Assembly: GCA_964510525.1 (NCBI GenBank)
Contig: CAZECE010000089.1
Span: 1-58,777, forward strand
Length of the DNA stretch: 58,777 nt
Reading direction: 5' to 3'
Origin: CAZECE01 sp964510525
Lineage (GTDB): Bacteria > Pseudomonadota > Gammaproteobacteria > Pseudomonadales > JANQJO01
Position 1 is the first letter of the stretch. The number at the start of each line of letters is the position of its first letter. Shown piece by piece: positions 35,628 through 43,693 of this stretch. The position numbers were made by a program, and so were the translations under genes. Under the pieces are notes generated by a model that worked only from the letters and a program-made list of their open reading frames with translations, made no database searches and was not told the origin of the DNA.

Positions 35628-36623
35628 ATGACCGCCCGTATTGCCATCACGCCCGGCGAACCGGCCGGCATTGGCCCAGACCTCATTTGCCAACTGGCGC
35701 AACAGCCTAGCCAGTCAGAACGCGTGCTGATTGGAGATCCGCAGCTCATTCAAGCGCGAGCCAAACGGCTGAGCTTACCCATCACGCTGAGCACCGTAGA
35801 CTGGACACAAGCGGCAAAACCACAAGCCACCGGCGAGCTCTGCATCCAACCGATCAGCTGCGCAACGGTACCCACTCCCGGAGAGCTCAATCCACAAAAC
35901 AGCCCCTATGTACTGGAAACTCTAAAACAAGCCACACAACTGTGCTTAAACCACGATTGCCAAGCCCTGGTGACAGGTCCCGTGCACAAAGGGGTGATTA
36001 ACGAAGCCGGCATCGACTTCACAGGTCATACCGAATTTTTGCAGCAACAAACGCAAACCGAACAAGTCGTGATGCTGATGGCCTCGCCACAGTTAAAAGT
36101 CGCGCTCACCACCACACACATCCCCCTTGCCAAGGTCTCAACCGCGATCACCTCCCGTTTATTAACCCAAATCATCAACACTTTGCACCAAGGCTTAAAC
36201 CGCTGGTTTGGCATAAAACAGCCGCACATTGGCGTGTGTGGCCTGAATCCTCATGCAGGGGAAGATGGCCACCTTGGCACCGAAGAAATCACCACGATCA
36301 TCCCCTGCTTGGAATCACTGAAGGCACAAGATATTCAACTCTCAGGCCCATTCCCTGCTGACACCATTTTTATCGAGCGTTCTCGACAACGGTTTGATGT
36401 CATTTTAGCGATGTACCACGATCAGGGTTTAGCGGTGATCAAGCAAATGGCTTTTGATGAAACGGTGAATGTCACCTTAGGTTTGCCCTTTCTGCGCACA
36501 TCTGTGGATCACGGCACCGCGCTGGATTTAGCCGCCGACTCAGAGAAAGCCCGGCAAGCCAACGTCAGCAGTTTTCAATGCGCCCTTAATTTGGCCGAAA
36601 CTCTGACGGCCCAACATCATTAA
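35628..36623 (+). CDS. pdxA: 4-hydroxythreonine-4-phosphate dehydrogenase
   Basis: PdxA oxidises 4-phosphohydroxy-L-threonine in the DXP-dependent pyridoxal phosphate pathway, which also uses the product of Dxs encoded in this window. Motifs: ITPGEPAGIGPDL at the start, TGPVHKGVINEAG, GHTEFL with a metal-binding His, GLNPHAGEDGHLG, and MYHDQGLAVIKQMAF. The length (331 residues) is normal. It is nearly contiguous with surA. Confidence 0.96.
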   Translation: MTARIAITPGEPAGIGPDLICQLAQQPSQSERVLIGDPQLIQARAKRLSLPITLSTVDWTQAAKPQATGELCIQPISCATVPTPGELNPQNSPYVLETLKQATQLCLNHDCQALVTGPVHKGVINEAGIDFTGHTEFLQQQTQTEQVVMLMASPQLKVALTTTHIPLAKVSTAITSRLLTQIINTLHQGLNRWFGIKQPHIGVCGLNPHAGEDGHLGTEEITTIIPCLESLKAQDIQLSGPFPADTIFIERSRQRFDVILAMYHDQGLAVIKQMAFDETVNVTLGLPFLRTSVDHGTALDLAADSEKARQANVSSFQCALNLAETLTAQHH

Positions 36624-36651
36624 AACGAAACGCTAAAAAGAGCACTCATAA

Positions 36652-37422
36652 ATGGTCAAAGCCAAAAAATCGCTAGGGCAAAATTTTCTAAACGACCCCA
36701 GCGTGATCAGCCACATCGTCAAGAGCGTTGGTCCAAAAGCGGAAGATCGCTTGGTCGAAATTGGCCCAGGCCAAGGCGCGTTAACAGAACATCTTGCTGG
36801 CAGCTGCCAGCGCCTGGATTTAATCGAACTGGATGATCGCCTCATTCCCCAACTGCAAAAAAAATTCGTTAACAACACCACACGGTTGCATCATCAAGAC
36901 GTATTAACCATGGATTGGGATCAGCTATACCAAGCTCAAACGCCCTCATCACCTCTTCGTCTGGTCGGTAATCTGCCCTATCAAATTTCATCGCCCTTAT
37001 TGTTTCAACTGCTCGAACACCGTCAGTTTTTCAAAGACATGCTGTTCATGTTGCAAAAAGAAGTAGTCGATCGCATTGCAGCGCCCTGCAATAGCAAAAA
37101 CTATGGCCGGCTATCTGTGATGCTGCAAACGTATTTTGATGTTGAGAAAGGCATCGAAATCGAACCCGAGAGTTTTTCACCCGCACCCAAAGTGCACTCG
37201 GCTTTGATACAACTCTGGTCCAACGAGCGTGAATTAGACCCCAAAGTATTCCAGGCTTTGCAAGACATCACCCAAAAAGCCTTTCAACAACGTCGCAAAA
37301 CCGTGCGCAATAGTTTGAAGGAATGGCAAGACCACTTCACACGTTGCGATATCGATCCCAGCGTTAGGGCTCAGAACCTCACTATTGAGCAGTATTATCA
37401 ACTGGCGTGCTCATCTACGTAA
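36652..37422 (+). CDS. rsmA: 16S rRNA (adenine1518/1519-N6)-dimethyltransferase
   Basis: RsmA (KsgA) dimethylates two adjacent adenosines in 16S rRNA helix 45. The start KAKKSLGQNFLNDPSVI, the SAM motif VEIGPGQGALTEHLA, the catalytic NLPYQISSPLLF and the C-terminal QRRKTVRNSL are all present. It closes the lptD-surA-pdxA-rsmA string. In many gammaproteobacteria apaG and apaH follow directly; here apaG is absent and apaH is 2 kb away. Confidence 0.96.
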   Translation: MVKAKKSLGQNFLNDPSVISHIVKSVGPKAEDRLVEIGPGQGALTEHLAGSCQRLDLIELDDRLIPQLQKKFVNNTTRLHHQDVLTMDWDQLYQAQTPSSPLRLVGNLPYQISSPLLFQLLEHRQFFKDMLFMLQKEVVDRIAAPCNSKNYGRLSVMLQTYFDVEKGIEIEPESFSPAPKVHSALIQLWSNERELDPKVFQALQDITQKAFQQRRKTVRNSLKEWQDHFTRCDIDPSVRAQNLTIEQYYQLACSST

Positions 37423-37529
37423 ACACTAAGCTCAGCAAGAACGCCAACCCAAACTTGATTTGGGGTCCAGGGGTAGGAAGCGATGAGTTGAGTGAGTGCA
37501 TGATGTGGCTTAGGAGCACTTACCTTTGG

Positions 37530-37550
37530 ATTCCAGATCAAGTCTGGAAT
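37530..37550. repeat. Palindromic intergenic repeat (8-bp arms)
   Basis: ATTCCAGA (37530-37537), loop TCAAG, TCTGGAAT (37543-37550). The surrounding text translates in one frame to VIPDLIWNP, a peptide often produced by dispersed intergenic repeats in many bacterial genomes. It lies between rsmA and the lysR gene, that is at the point where synteny with apaG-apaH breaks. Confidence 0.75.
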
Positions 37551-37603
37551 GACGCGAATAAAGCGATGAATGATTAAATCAGGCATAACGGAAAAAAAAT
37601 AAC

Positions 37604-38455
37604 ATGTTATTAGAAGGCCTCGAAACCCTACAAGCGCTGCTCGAGCATGGCACGATGAGCAAAGTCAGCAGCAAGTTGCACATCTCGCCCTCGGCGGTCA
37701 GCAAGCGCATCGACAAATTAGAAAGTTCATTAAAACAATCGCTGATCCAACATAAAGGACGACGCGTGGTGCTAACGCCCTACGCGCTCAAACTCCTTAA
37801 CGAACTCACGCCCGCGTTAAATCAAATCCAAACCACGTTGTCCGAACAACTGGCTGAAACGGACGATGGTGTGATTGAAATCTCTTGTGGCGAAAGTTTG
37901 TTAGTTGCGTTCTTAGCACCTGTGTTCAAAAGACTTCTCAAAGAAGACCCCAACTTACGCATCCGCACCTCACACACGCCAGATACCATCGAACAGATTC
38001 AATCCGGCAAAGCCTTGCTGGGCATCAATACCGGGATGAGCTCGGATTATCCGGATCTGATTTTCGAACACATCAAAGACGAGTCTTTTTGCTTGTATCC
38101 GGTCAATCAAGAAAATCAGATGACTGACGCAAATGAACCCCGTATCCAGCAAATCATTTGCATCGATTTGTCGTTTCCGTCTAATCGACACCTGATCCCA
38201 GAGTTAGCTCGCTGTGGTTTGCATCCCATTATGCAAATGGAATCCTACATGGCGATCATCGAGTCAGCCAAGGCAGGACTCGCGGCAGCGCTGATTCCTG
38301 AGTGTCTCGCCAAACACTTTGCACTGGATCCCGATCAAATGCAGCAACTCGATATCCAACGACCGTTTTACTTGTGTTACCGAAAAAGCGCGCTGAAACG
38401 TCCTCGGTTTCAACGACTGCTCAAAGCCGTCAGGCTCTCATTACAAGGCGGCTAA
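37604..38455 (+). CDS. LysR-family transcriptional regulator
   Basis: The N-terminal winged helix (LLEGLETLQALLEHGTMSKV, then SSKLHISPSAVSKRIDKLES) is typical LysR, and residues about 90-280 form the periplasmic-binding-like effector domain (IEISCGESLLVAFLAPVFKR). The gene is 283 residues. It converges with the TauE/SafE transporter gene and overlaps it by 15 bp. LysR genes usually control a divergent neighbour, which this is not, so its target is unclear; the transporter is still the nearest candidate. Confidence 0.92.
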   Translation: MLLEGLETLQALLEHGTMSKVSSKLHISPSAVSKRIDKLESSLKQSLIQHKGRRVVLTPYALKLLNELTPALNQIQTTLSEQLAETDDGVIEISCGESLLVAFLAPVFKRLLKEDPNLRIRTSHTPDTIEQIQSGKALLGINTGMSSDYPDLIFEHIKDESFCLYPVNQENQMTDANEPRIQQIICIDLSFPSNRHLIPELARCGLHPIMQMESYMAIIESAKAGLAAALIPECLAKHFALDPDQMQQLDIQRPFYLCYRKSALKRPRFQRLLKAVRLSLQGG

Positions 38456-39232
38456 CGTCACATGCATCAGGTACTCACCGTACTGCTGCCAGCCTAATTT
38501 AATGGACATCAATAACGTCACCGTCACCAACACCGGCTTCACTAAGCGCTTGCCTTGGTACACCGCTAATCGAGCCCCAAGGCCAGCTCCGAGGATTTGT
38601 CCCAGCGCCATAATGCCACCTACCAACCAAACCACATGACCGCCAATAATAAAAATCAACAAAGCCCCCATGTTCGACGCCAAATTCAGCAACTTTGCAT
38701 TGGCAATGGCTTGCATGGCTGAAAGACCTAATAACACCAGCCCCGCCATGACAAAAAAACTGCCCGTACCTGGGCCAAAAAAACCATCATAAAAACCAAT
38801 CATCACAGCCGCACTGAGCCCAAATACGCCGTACGACAGTAACTGTGGTCTTGCCACGTCACTGACACTGGGTGAAAACAGAAAATACAAGGTCATCAAC
38901 AACAGTAAGATGGGTAGGATCAATTGCAAACCCGATGTAGAGACCTGGGTAACGACCAGGGTCCCCAATACCCCGCCGATACACGACATCACGGCCGGCA
39001 CTCGCATAGTATTGATATTTACCAAGCCTTGACGGTAATACACCGCAAACGCGGTAAAAGACGCACACACCCCTTGAATTTTGTTGGTCGCTAAAGCCGC
39101 CACCGGATCATCTAACACCAACAACAGCACCGGAATGGCCAGCAAGCCACCGCCTCCGGCAATCGCATCAACGGCTCCAGCCAACATCGCCACCAAAAAC
39201 AACCCCAAAACCGTGACCCACTCGATTTCCAT
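38441..39232 (-). CDS. TauE/SafE (TSUP) family transporter
   Basis: A membrane protein with about eight hydrophobic segments and the family repeat seen as AMLAGAVDAIAGGGGLLAIP and FYDGFFGPGTGSFFVMAGL. TSUP proteins export sulfite or other organosulfur anions. An ATP sulfurylase is present elsewhere in the window but not nearby, so a sulfur role is only suggested. The ATG at 39232 has AGAGGG 5 bases upstream and is preferred over a TTG at 39250. Confidence 0.9.
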   Translation of the reverse strand: MEIEWVTVLGLFLVAMLAGAVDAIAGGGGLLAIPVLLLVLDDPVAALATNKIQGVCASFTAFAVYYRQGLVNINTMRVPAVMSCIGGVLGTLVVTQVSTSGLQLILPILLLLMTLYFLFSPSVSDVARPQLLSYGVFGLSAAVMIGFYDGFFGPGTGSFFVMAGLVLLGLSAMQAIANAKLLNLASNMGALLIFIIGGHVVWLVGGIMALGQILGAGLGARLAVYQGKRLVKPVLVTVTLLMSIKLGWQQYGEYLMHVTLAAL

Positions 39233-39370
39233 ACTGTCCCTCTCTGACAATCAAAACTCAACATCATGCAAAGCACGCACAGAGTGTAATCAGTGAAAAC
39301 CTGTTCCAATAACGAAAACGAGATCAACAATAGATGAATTATTTTCATGAAACCCATTTCCGTAACCGAG

Positions 39371-39424
39371 CCTTTCGACAAACACACGTTTATCGACATA
39401 CACGCATTTATCGACATACAATGG
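39371..39424. repeat. 18-bp tandem repeat before apaH
   Basis: TTTATCGACATACACGCA (39389-39406) and TTTATCGACATACAATGG (39407-39424) are tandem, preceded by a more diverged unit at 39371-39388. The array ends 34 bp before the apaH ATG. Confidence 0.75.
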
Positions 39425-39458
39425 CCGACAAAAAATAACCTGTTAAAAAATAGAGTCT

Positions 39459-40274
39459 ATGGCCACATACGCAATTGGTGATGTTCAAGGCTGCTTCGAC
39501 AGCCTCCAAAAACTGCTCGCAAGCATTCAATTCAATGATCAAGATACGCTGTGGTTTTGCGGGGACATGATCAACCGAGGGCCCGATGACTTAGCCACTC
39601 TGAGGTTCATAAAAGGCTTAGGCCTTCAAGCCAAATGCGTTTTGGGCAACCACGACATGCACGCTTTAGCGGTCTACCATGGCGCACGAAAGGCCAAGTC
39701 GGGCGATACCTTTGTCGATGTATTTGATGCCGACGACGGCCCTGAGCTGATGCACTGGCTGCAACACCAACCGCTGATGCACCATGACCCAGCACTCAAT
39801 TTCACCATGGTTCATGCCGGCATCTCACCGCACTGGTCCCTGCCAACCGCAGCCATCCAGGCAAAAGCGTTCGCTAATCAATTACACAGTGACTCACGGC
39901 ATGCGGATCAAACATCTCAGTTCTTAGCCAGCTTATACGGCAACGAGCCAGCGCACATTGATCAGCTTCAAACAGAAACCGAGCATCATCGTTTTACCTT
40001 CAACAGCTTTACCCGCATGCGCATTTTAAAGCCATCGGGAGCCATGGAGTTTCGTTTTAAGGGCTCGATGGCCGACATTCCTGAAGAGCACCACGCTTGG
40101 TTTGAGGCCGCGCGCCAAGCCCCTTTCAACAGCAACATTGTCTTCGGGCATTGGTCTGCGCTGGGTGGCTACTACAATCCCCCTTTCTTTTGCATCGATA
40201 CCGGCTGTGTCTGGGGTGGTCAGCTGACCGCCTTACGACTCGACGATCAAAGCTTGTTTCATATTAATAACTGA
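39459..40274 (+). CDS. apaH: Symmetrical bis(5'-nucleosyl)-tetraphosphatase
   Basis: ApaH hydrolyses Ap4A to two ADP and removes Np4 caps from RNA. It is a metallophosphatase: GDVQGCFDSL, CGDMINRGPD, LGNHDMHALA and MVHAGISPHW are the metal-binding motifs, with GHWSALGG near the C-terminus. The length (271 residues) is normal. It is separated from the rsmA operon by lysR and the TSUP gene. Its stop codon lies inside a 15-bp tandem repeat. Confidence 0.95.
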   Translation: MATYAIGDVQGCFDSLQKLLASIQFNDQDTLWFCGDMINRGPDDLATLRFIKGLGLQAKCVLGNHDMHALAVYHGARKAKSGDTFVDVFDADDGPELMHWLQHQPLMHHDPALNFTMVHAGISPHWSLPTAAIQAKAFANQLHSDSRHADQTSQFLASLYGNEPAHIDQLQTETEHHRFTFNSFTRMRILKPSGAMEFRFKGSMADIPEEHHAWFEAARQAPFNSNIVFGHWSALGGYYNPPFFCIDTGCVWGGQLTALRLDDQSLFHINN

Positions 40275-40307
40275 TAGATTAATAACTGACAAATTAATAA
40301 CTGATAG
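40263..40307. repeat. 15-bp x3 tandem repeat across the apaH stop
   Basis: ATTAATAACTGATAG, ATTAATAACTGACAA and ATTAATAACTGATAG are exactly consecutive. The first unit contains the apaH stop, and each later unit repeats an in-frame TGA, giving several stops in a row. Confidence 0.9.
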
Positions 40308-40466
40308 CACGATAACGACTGATGCACCTTCAACAGCCGATGTTTACCTAAATCCAGGGCTCACCAAAAAAAGGTTGTTTTTTGCTCGACTCTTTTAACA
40401 AACTTTGTTACCATCTGTGACAGTTGAATTACAGATTCCCGTATTTGTTGAACAGTTTGTTCACAC

Positions 40467-40502
40467 AGTAATTAAGTGAGTAATAGTAATTAAGAGCGTA
40501 AT
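40467..40502. repeat. 18-bp tandem duplication before the small secreted protein gene
   Basis: AGTAATTAAGTGAGTAAT (40467-40484) and AGTAATTAAGAGCGTAAT (40485-40502) match at 16 of 18 positions. The second copy abuts the AAGGAAGG ribosome site of the gene at 40518. Confidence 0.8.
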
Positions 40503-40517
40503 TTAAGGAAGGCCCCC

Positions 40518-40805
40518 ATGAAATCAACGTTCACCTTTATGTTCTCCCTTTCCCTCATAGTATCTTTTGCACAAACCCCCAATGTGGCTCAAGCCGATCT
40601 CGTTATCAGCCCCAACAAAAGCACAATGAACACTAGAGCCCACGCAAATACCCTGAGAGTCACACCGCCCAGCTATTCCAACCATGATCCTTGCAATCAT
40701 AACAAAGCAGGCACCTGCACCTGGCTTGAAACCATGATTCATGATTATGCATCCAGTGTGCCACAAACAAACTCTCGCCAGGCAGCCCGCACATTACGGC
40801 GGTGA
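40518..40805 (+). CDS. Small secreted protein of unknown function
   Basis: A 95-residue protein with a clear Sec signal peptide (FTFMFSLSLIVSFAQTPNVA then QADL, cleavage probably after AQA). The mature part of about 65 residues is rich in Asn, Thr and His, and has two cysteines (DPCNHNKAGTCTW) that could form a disulfide. It has a strong AAGGAAGG ribosome site 8 bases upstream. The last 61 bp overlap the 3' end of glnE on the other strand. No family is recognised. Confidence 0.6.
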   Translation: MKSTFTFMFSLSLIVSFAQTPNVAQADLVISPNKSTMNTRAHANTLRVTPPSYSNHDPCNHNKAGTCTWLETMIHDYASSVPQTNSRQAARTLRR

Positions 40806-43681
40806 TCTTCGAAACGCTCCACAGAAGTCGTCGAAGGTAAATTCTGAATCGTCAGTAAGTGAATCGCCGCTCGGTACTCTTTATACGCGTCACTCAATTG
40901 CCGAGACCGAGTCTCACTGAGCAAACCAAACTCTATAAACGCGTTTAAAATTTTCAAGGTGCCCACTTCTTTAACCAACTCTGGGTATTTTTGTGCATAC
41001 AGCAACACGCCGTATTGCACAATAAACTCAATATCTATCAGCCCCCCAGCATCTTGCTTAATATCAAAGATACTCCGTGATGAAGCGCTACCTAAATGCT
41101 CCATCATTTTGGCCCGCATATTCACAACCTGAATTTGCAAAATACGCTCGGGTCGAGGCAAACACAAAATCTCTCGCCTGAGCTGATCAAAAGAGCGCTT
41201 CAACTCGGGATGCCCCGCCACCCCTCTGGCACGCACCAACGCCTGATGCTCCCAAGTCCAAGCATTATCAAACATATAACGAGAGATATAATGAAACTGG
41301 CAGACCAACAAGCCAGACTCGCCGGAAGGCCGCAGTCGGGTATCGACCTCATACAAACGGCCGCCGTGTGTCGTTGTGGTGAGCACATGAATTAAGCGTT
41401 GCGCCAATCGAGCATAAAAGACCGGGTTTTCAATGGGCTTAGCGCCCTGGGTCACCAGATCCGAATCCGCTTGATAAGCAAAGACCAAATCCAAATCCGA
41501 TCCATAACTCATCTCCTTACTGCCCATCTTGCCATAGGCAATCACCAGAATGTGCAACGGGTTCTCTGACGATAAAGACGCCTCTCCCCCCGGCAATCCA
41601 TGCTTTTGGATCAATTGATTGGCCGAGATATCCAGCGCAGCTTGTAACACCGCTTCAGCCACATGAGTCAAATAATCACTGACCTCGGTGACGTGAAACA
41701 CCTGCATGATTTCACCAATCGCCGCATGAAAACGATGCACATTTTTAAACTGACGCAAGATCTCCATTTGAGATTCTAAGTCGTCTTCAGGGACTCGAAG
41801 TAACGATTGGCGTAACTCTTCGTTCAGATCCTCAGGTGATGGAACCTGAATCAAACGAAAATCATAGAGCAGCTCATCCAATAAGTGCGGAAAACGAGCC
41901 AGCTCTTCAGCAATCCAAGGGCTTAAGCGACACAATGTAATGAGCTGCTCAAGCGCATGCGTGCGCTCTATCAACAAGCTGATGTAAGAAGACCGCCTCA
42001 GAACGCGTTCTAGAACCAATACAATACGATCTAATATCGTATTGGCTTCGGCATACTCAGACAATTTTGACAGCAACATAGGCATCAGTTGGTCGATTCG
42101 TTCCAGGCTGGTGCGCTGCATGGGTTTCGCAAAAGCCACCTCTCGAAACTGCATCAAAATTCGGTGCGCCAATTCCGCATCCGAAAACCCTGAGCCTTCC
42201 AACAGCTGATTCACCTGCCCTGCGGCCAGCTCTCCCAACCACCAAGCCTGAAAGAGTTCCAATTTTAGGTCTTGGCTTCCAACCTCATCCTCTTCCGGCT
42301 TCACCATTTCAGCAAAGTGCTGTCGCACTGAGTTACGATGCCGCTCTAACACCTGGGCGAATAAATGCCACGAGGAAAACCCCAACACATACGCCAAACG
42401 AGCTCGAGACATTTCATCGGTTGGCACCGAGTGCGTTTGGCGGTCATCGAATGCCTGGATCGCGTGTTCGGTTCGCCTCAAAAAAGTGTAGGCCTCTTTC
42501 AGCTCCTGAACCACGCTCTCAGGCAGCATGTGCTCAACACTCAATACATTCAGTGCGGACAACAAACTATTGGTTCGCAACTCGACCTTTTGCCCACCTC
42601 GAATCAATTGAAAAATTTGCACAATAAATTCAATTTCTCGAATACCGCCGGTGCCGGTTTTGACATTATCAACGTCCCCTTGACGTAACACTTCGCGATT
42701 AATGAGCGCTTTCATTTCTCGGATGTCATTGATGACGCCATAATCCACATAGCGACGGTAGACAAAGGCGTTTAAAAACTGAAACAAATACTTTATCTGC
42801 TCATAATCGCCCGTTACCGCGCGGGCTTTAATCAATGCATATCGCTCCCAAGGCCGGCCTTGATCCAGATAGTAGTTTTCCAATGCCGCAAAACTGCTGA
42901 CCAATGCACCGCTGTCACCAAACGGTCGAAGGCGCATATCCACTCGAAATACAAAGCCTTCGGCCTTCACATGACTTAACGAGTGAATCATCCGACGCCC
43001 TAGGCGGGTGAAAAATTCGTGATTGCTTAAGGATTTTTTACCCAAGAGTTTTTCGTCCGGAGCGCTGTCAGGTAATGGCTTGTCGTTTAATTGGGTGTCG
43101 CCATCCTCAGGGTATGCAAAAATCAAATCCACATCAGAAGACAAGTTGAGCTCATTGGCTCCCAGCTTGCCCATCGCAATGACAACCATTTCTTGAACCT
43201 TGCCATCAGCGTCAACCGGGCGGCCATGCAGACCTTCTAAGATGTTCGTGTGATACCGCAAACTCAACTTGATCAACACATTAGCCAAATCACTTAAGTC
43301 TTGCATCATGTCGGTTAGTGTCGACAGCCCCAAGCTGTCTCGCCAAATAATACGGACATACGCCCGGTTGCGAAACAGTCGCAACTGATCATCAAAGGCA
43401 TCATTGGCCATCTCGAGCCATTCACGTTCAGCGACCTGTCGCGCATAGTACAACTTCGACTGTTTGCTCCACAGCTGCCCACCTTCCAGCAATTCCGATA
43501 TAAACTCGGGGTGATTGAGGAGCTGTTGAGCCACAAAATTACTGGCCGTTAGCACTTTAGGCAGTGCGCTGACCACGGCTTCAGGCCACTGTTGTACATA
43601 CAGGCCTTGATCACGATCCTCCATGGCCTCCATAAACTGTTGCCAATGGGTTTGCTCGAGAGGATGGAGGAAACTCTGCAC
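40745..43681 (-). CDS. glnE: Bifunctional glutamine synthetase adenylyltransferase/deadenylase
   Basis: GlnE adds AMP to and removes it from glutamine synthetase in response to PII. The two nucleotidyltransferase domains are visible: the N-terminal deadenylylase with NLSSDVDLIFAYPEDG and the C-terminal adenylylase with YGSDLDLVFAYQAD, each followed by a helical bundle. DMRLRPFGDSG and DTRLRPSGESG are the paired motifs. The length of 978 residues is normal. It lies 12 bp after the GspE-type ATPase gene on the same strand. Confidence 0.96.
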   Translation of the reverse strand: MQSFLHPLEQTHWQQFMEAMEDRDQGLYVQQWPEAVVSALPKVLTASNFVAQQLLNHPEFISELLEGGQLWSKQSKLYYARQVAEREWLEMANDAFDDQLRLFRNRAYVRIIWRDSLGLSTLTDMMQDLSDLANVLIKLSLRYHTNILEGLHGRPVDADGKVQEMVVIAMGKLGANELNLSSDVDLIFAYPEDGDTQLNDKPLPDSAPDEKLLGKKSLSNHEFFTRLGRRMIHSLSHVKAEGFVFRVDMRLRPFGDSGALVSSFAALENYYLDQGRPWERYALIKARAVTGDYEQIKYLFQFLNAFVYRRYVDYGVINDIREMKALINREVLRQGDVDNVKTGTGGIREIEFIVQIFQLIRGGQKVELRTNSLLSALNVLSVEHMLPESVVQELKEAYTFLRRTEHAIQAFDDRQTHSVPTDEMSRARLAYVLGFSSWHLFAQVLERHRNSVRQHFAEMVKPEEDEVGSQDLKLELFQAWWLGELAAGQVNQLLEGSGFSDAELAHRILMQFREVAFAKPMQRTSLERIDQLMPMLLSKLSEYAEANTILDRIVLVLERVLRRSSYISLLIERTHALEQLITLCRLSPWIAEELARFPHLLDELLYDFRLIQVPSPEDLNEELRQSLLRVPEDDLESQMEILRQFKNVHRFHAAIGEIMQVFHVTEVSDYLTHVAEAVLQAALDISANQLIQKHGLPGGEASLSSENPLHILVIAYGKMGSKEMSYGSDLDLVFAYQADSDLVTQGAKPIENPVFYARLAQRLIHVLTTTTHGGRLYEVDTRLRPSGESGLLVCQFHYISRYMFDNAWTWEHQALVRARGVAGHPELKRSFDQLRREILCLPRPERILQIQVVNMRAKMMEHLGSASSRSIFDIKQDAGGLIDIEFIVQYGVLLYAQKYPELVKEVGTLKILNAFIEFGLLSETRSRQLSDAYKEYRAAIHLLTIQNLPSTTSVERFEDHRRNVRAAWREFVCGTLDA

Positions 43682-43693
43682 GGGTTACCTAAC

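Noticed and set aside
37398..37586. Minus-strand frame with VIPDLIWNP
   Set aside because: It is translation of a dispersed palindromic repeat, not a gene.
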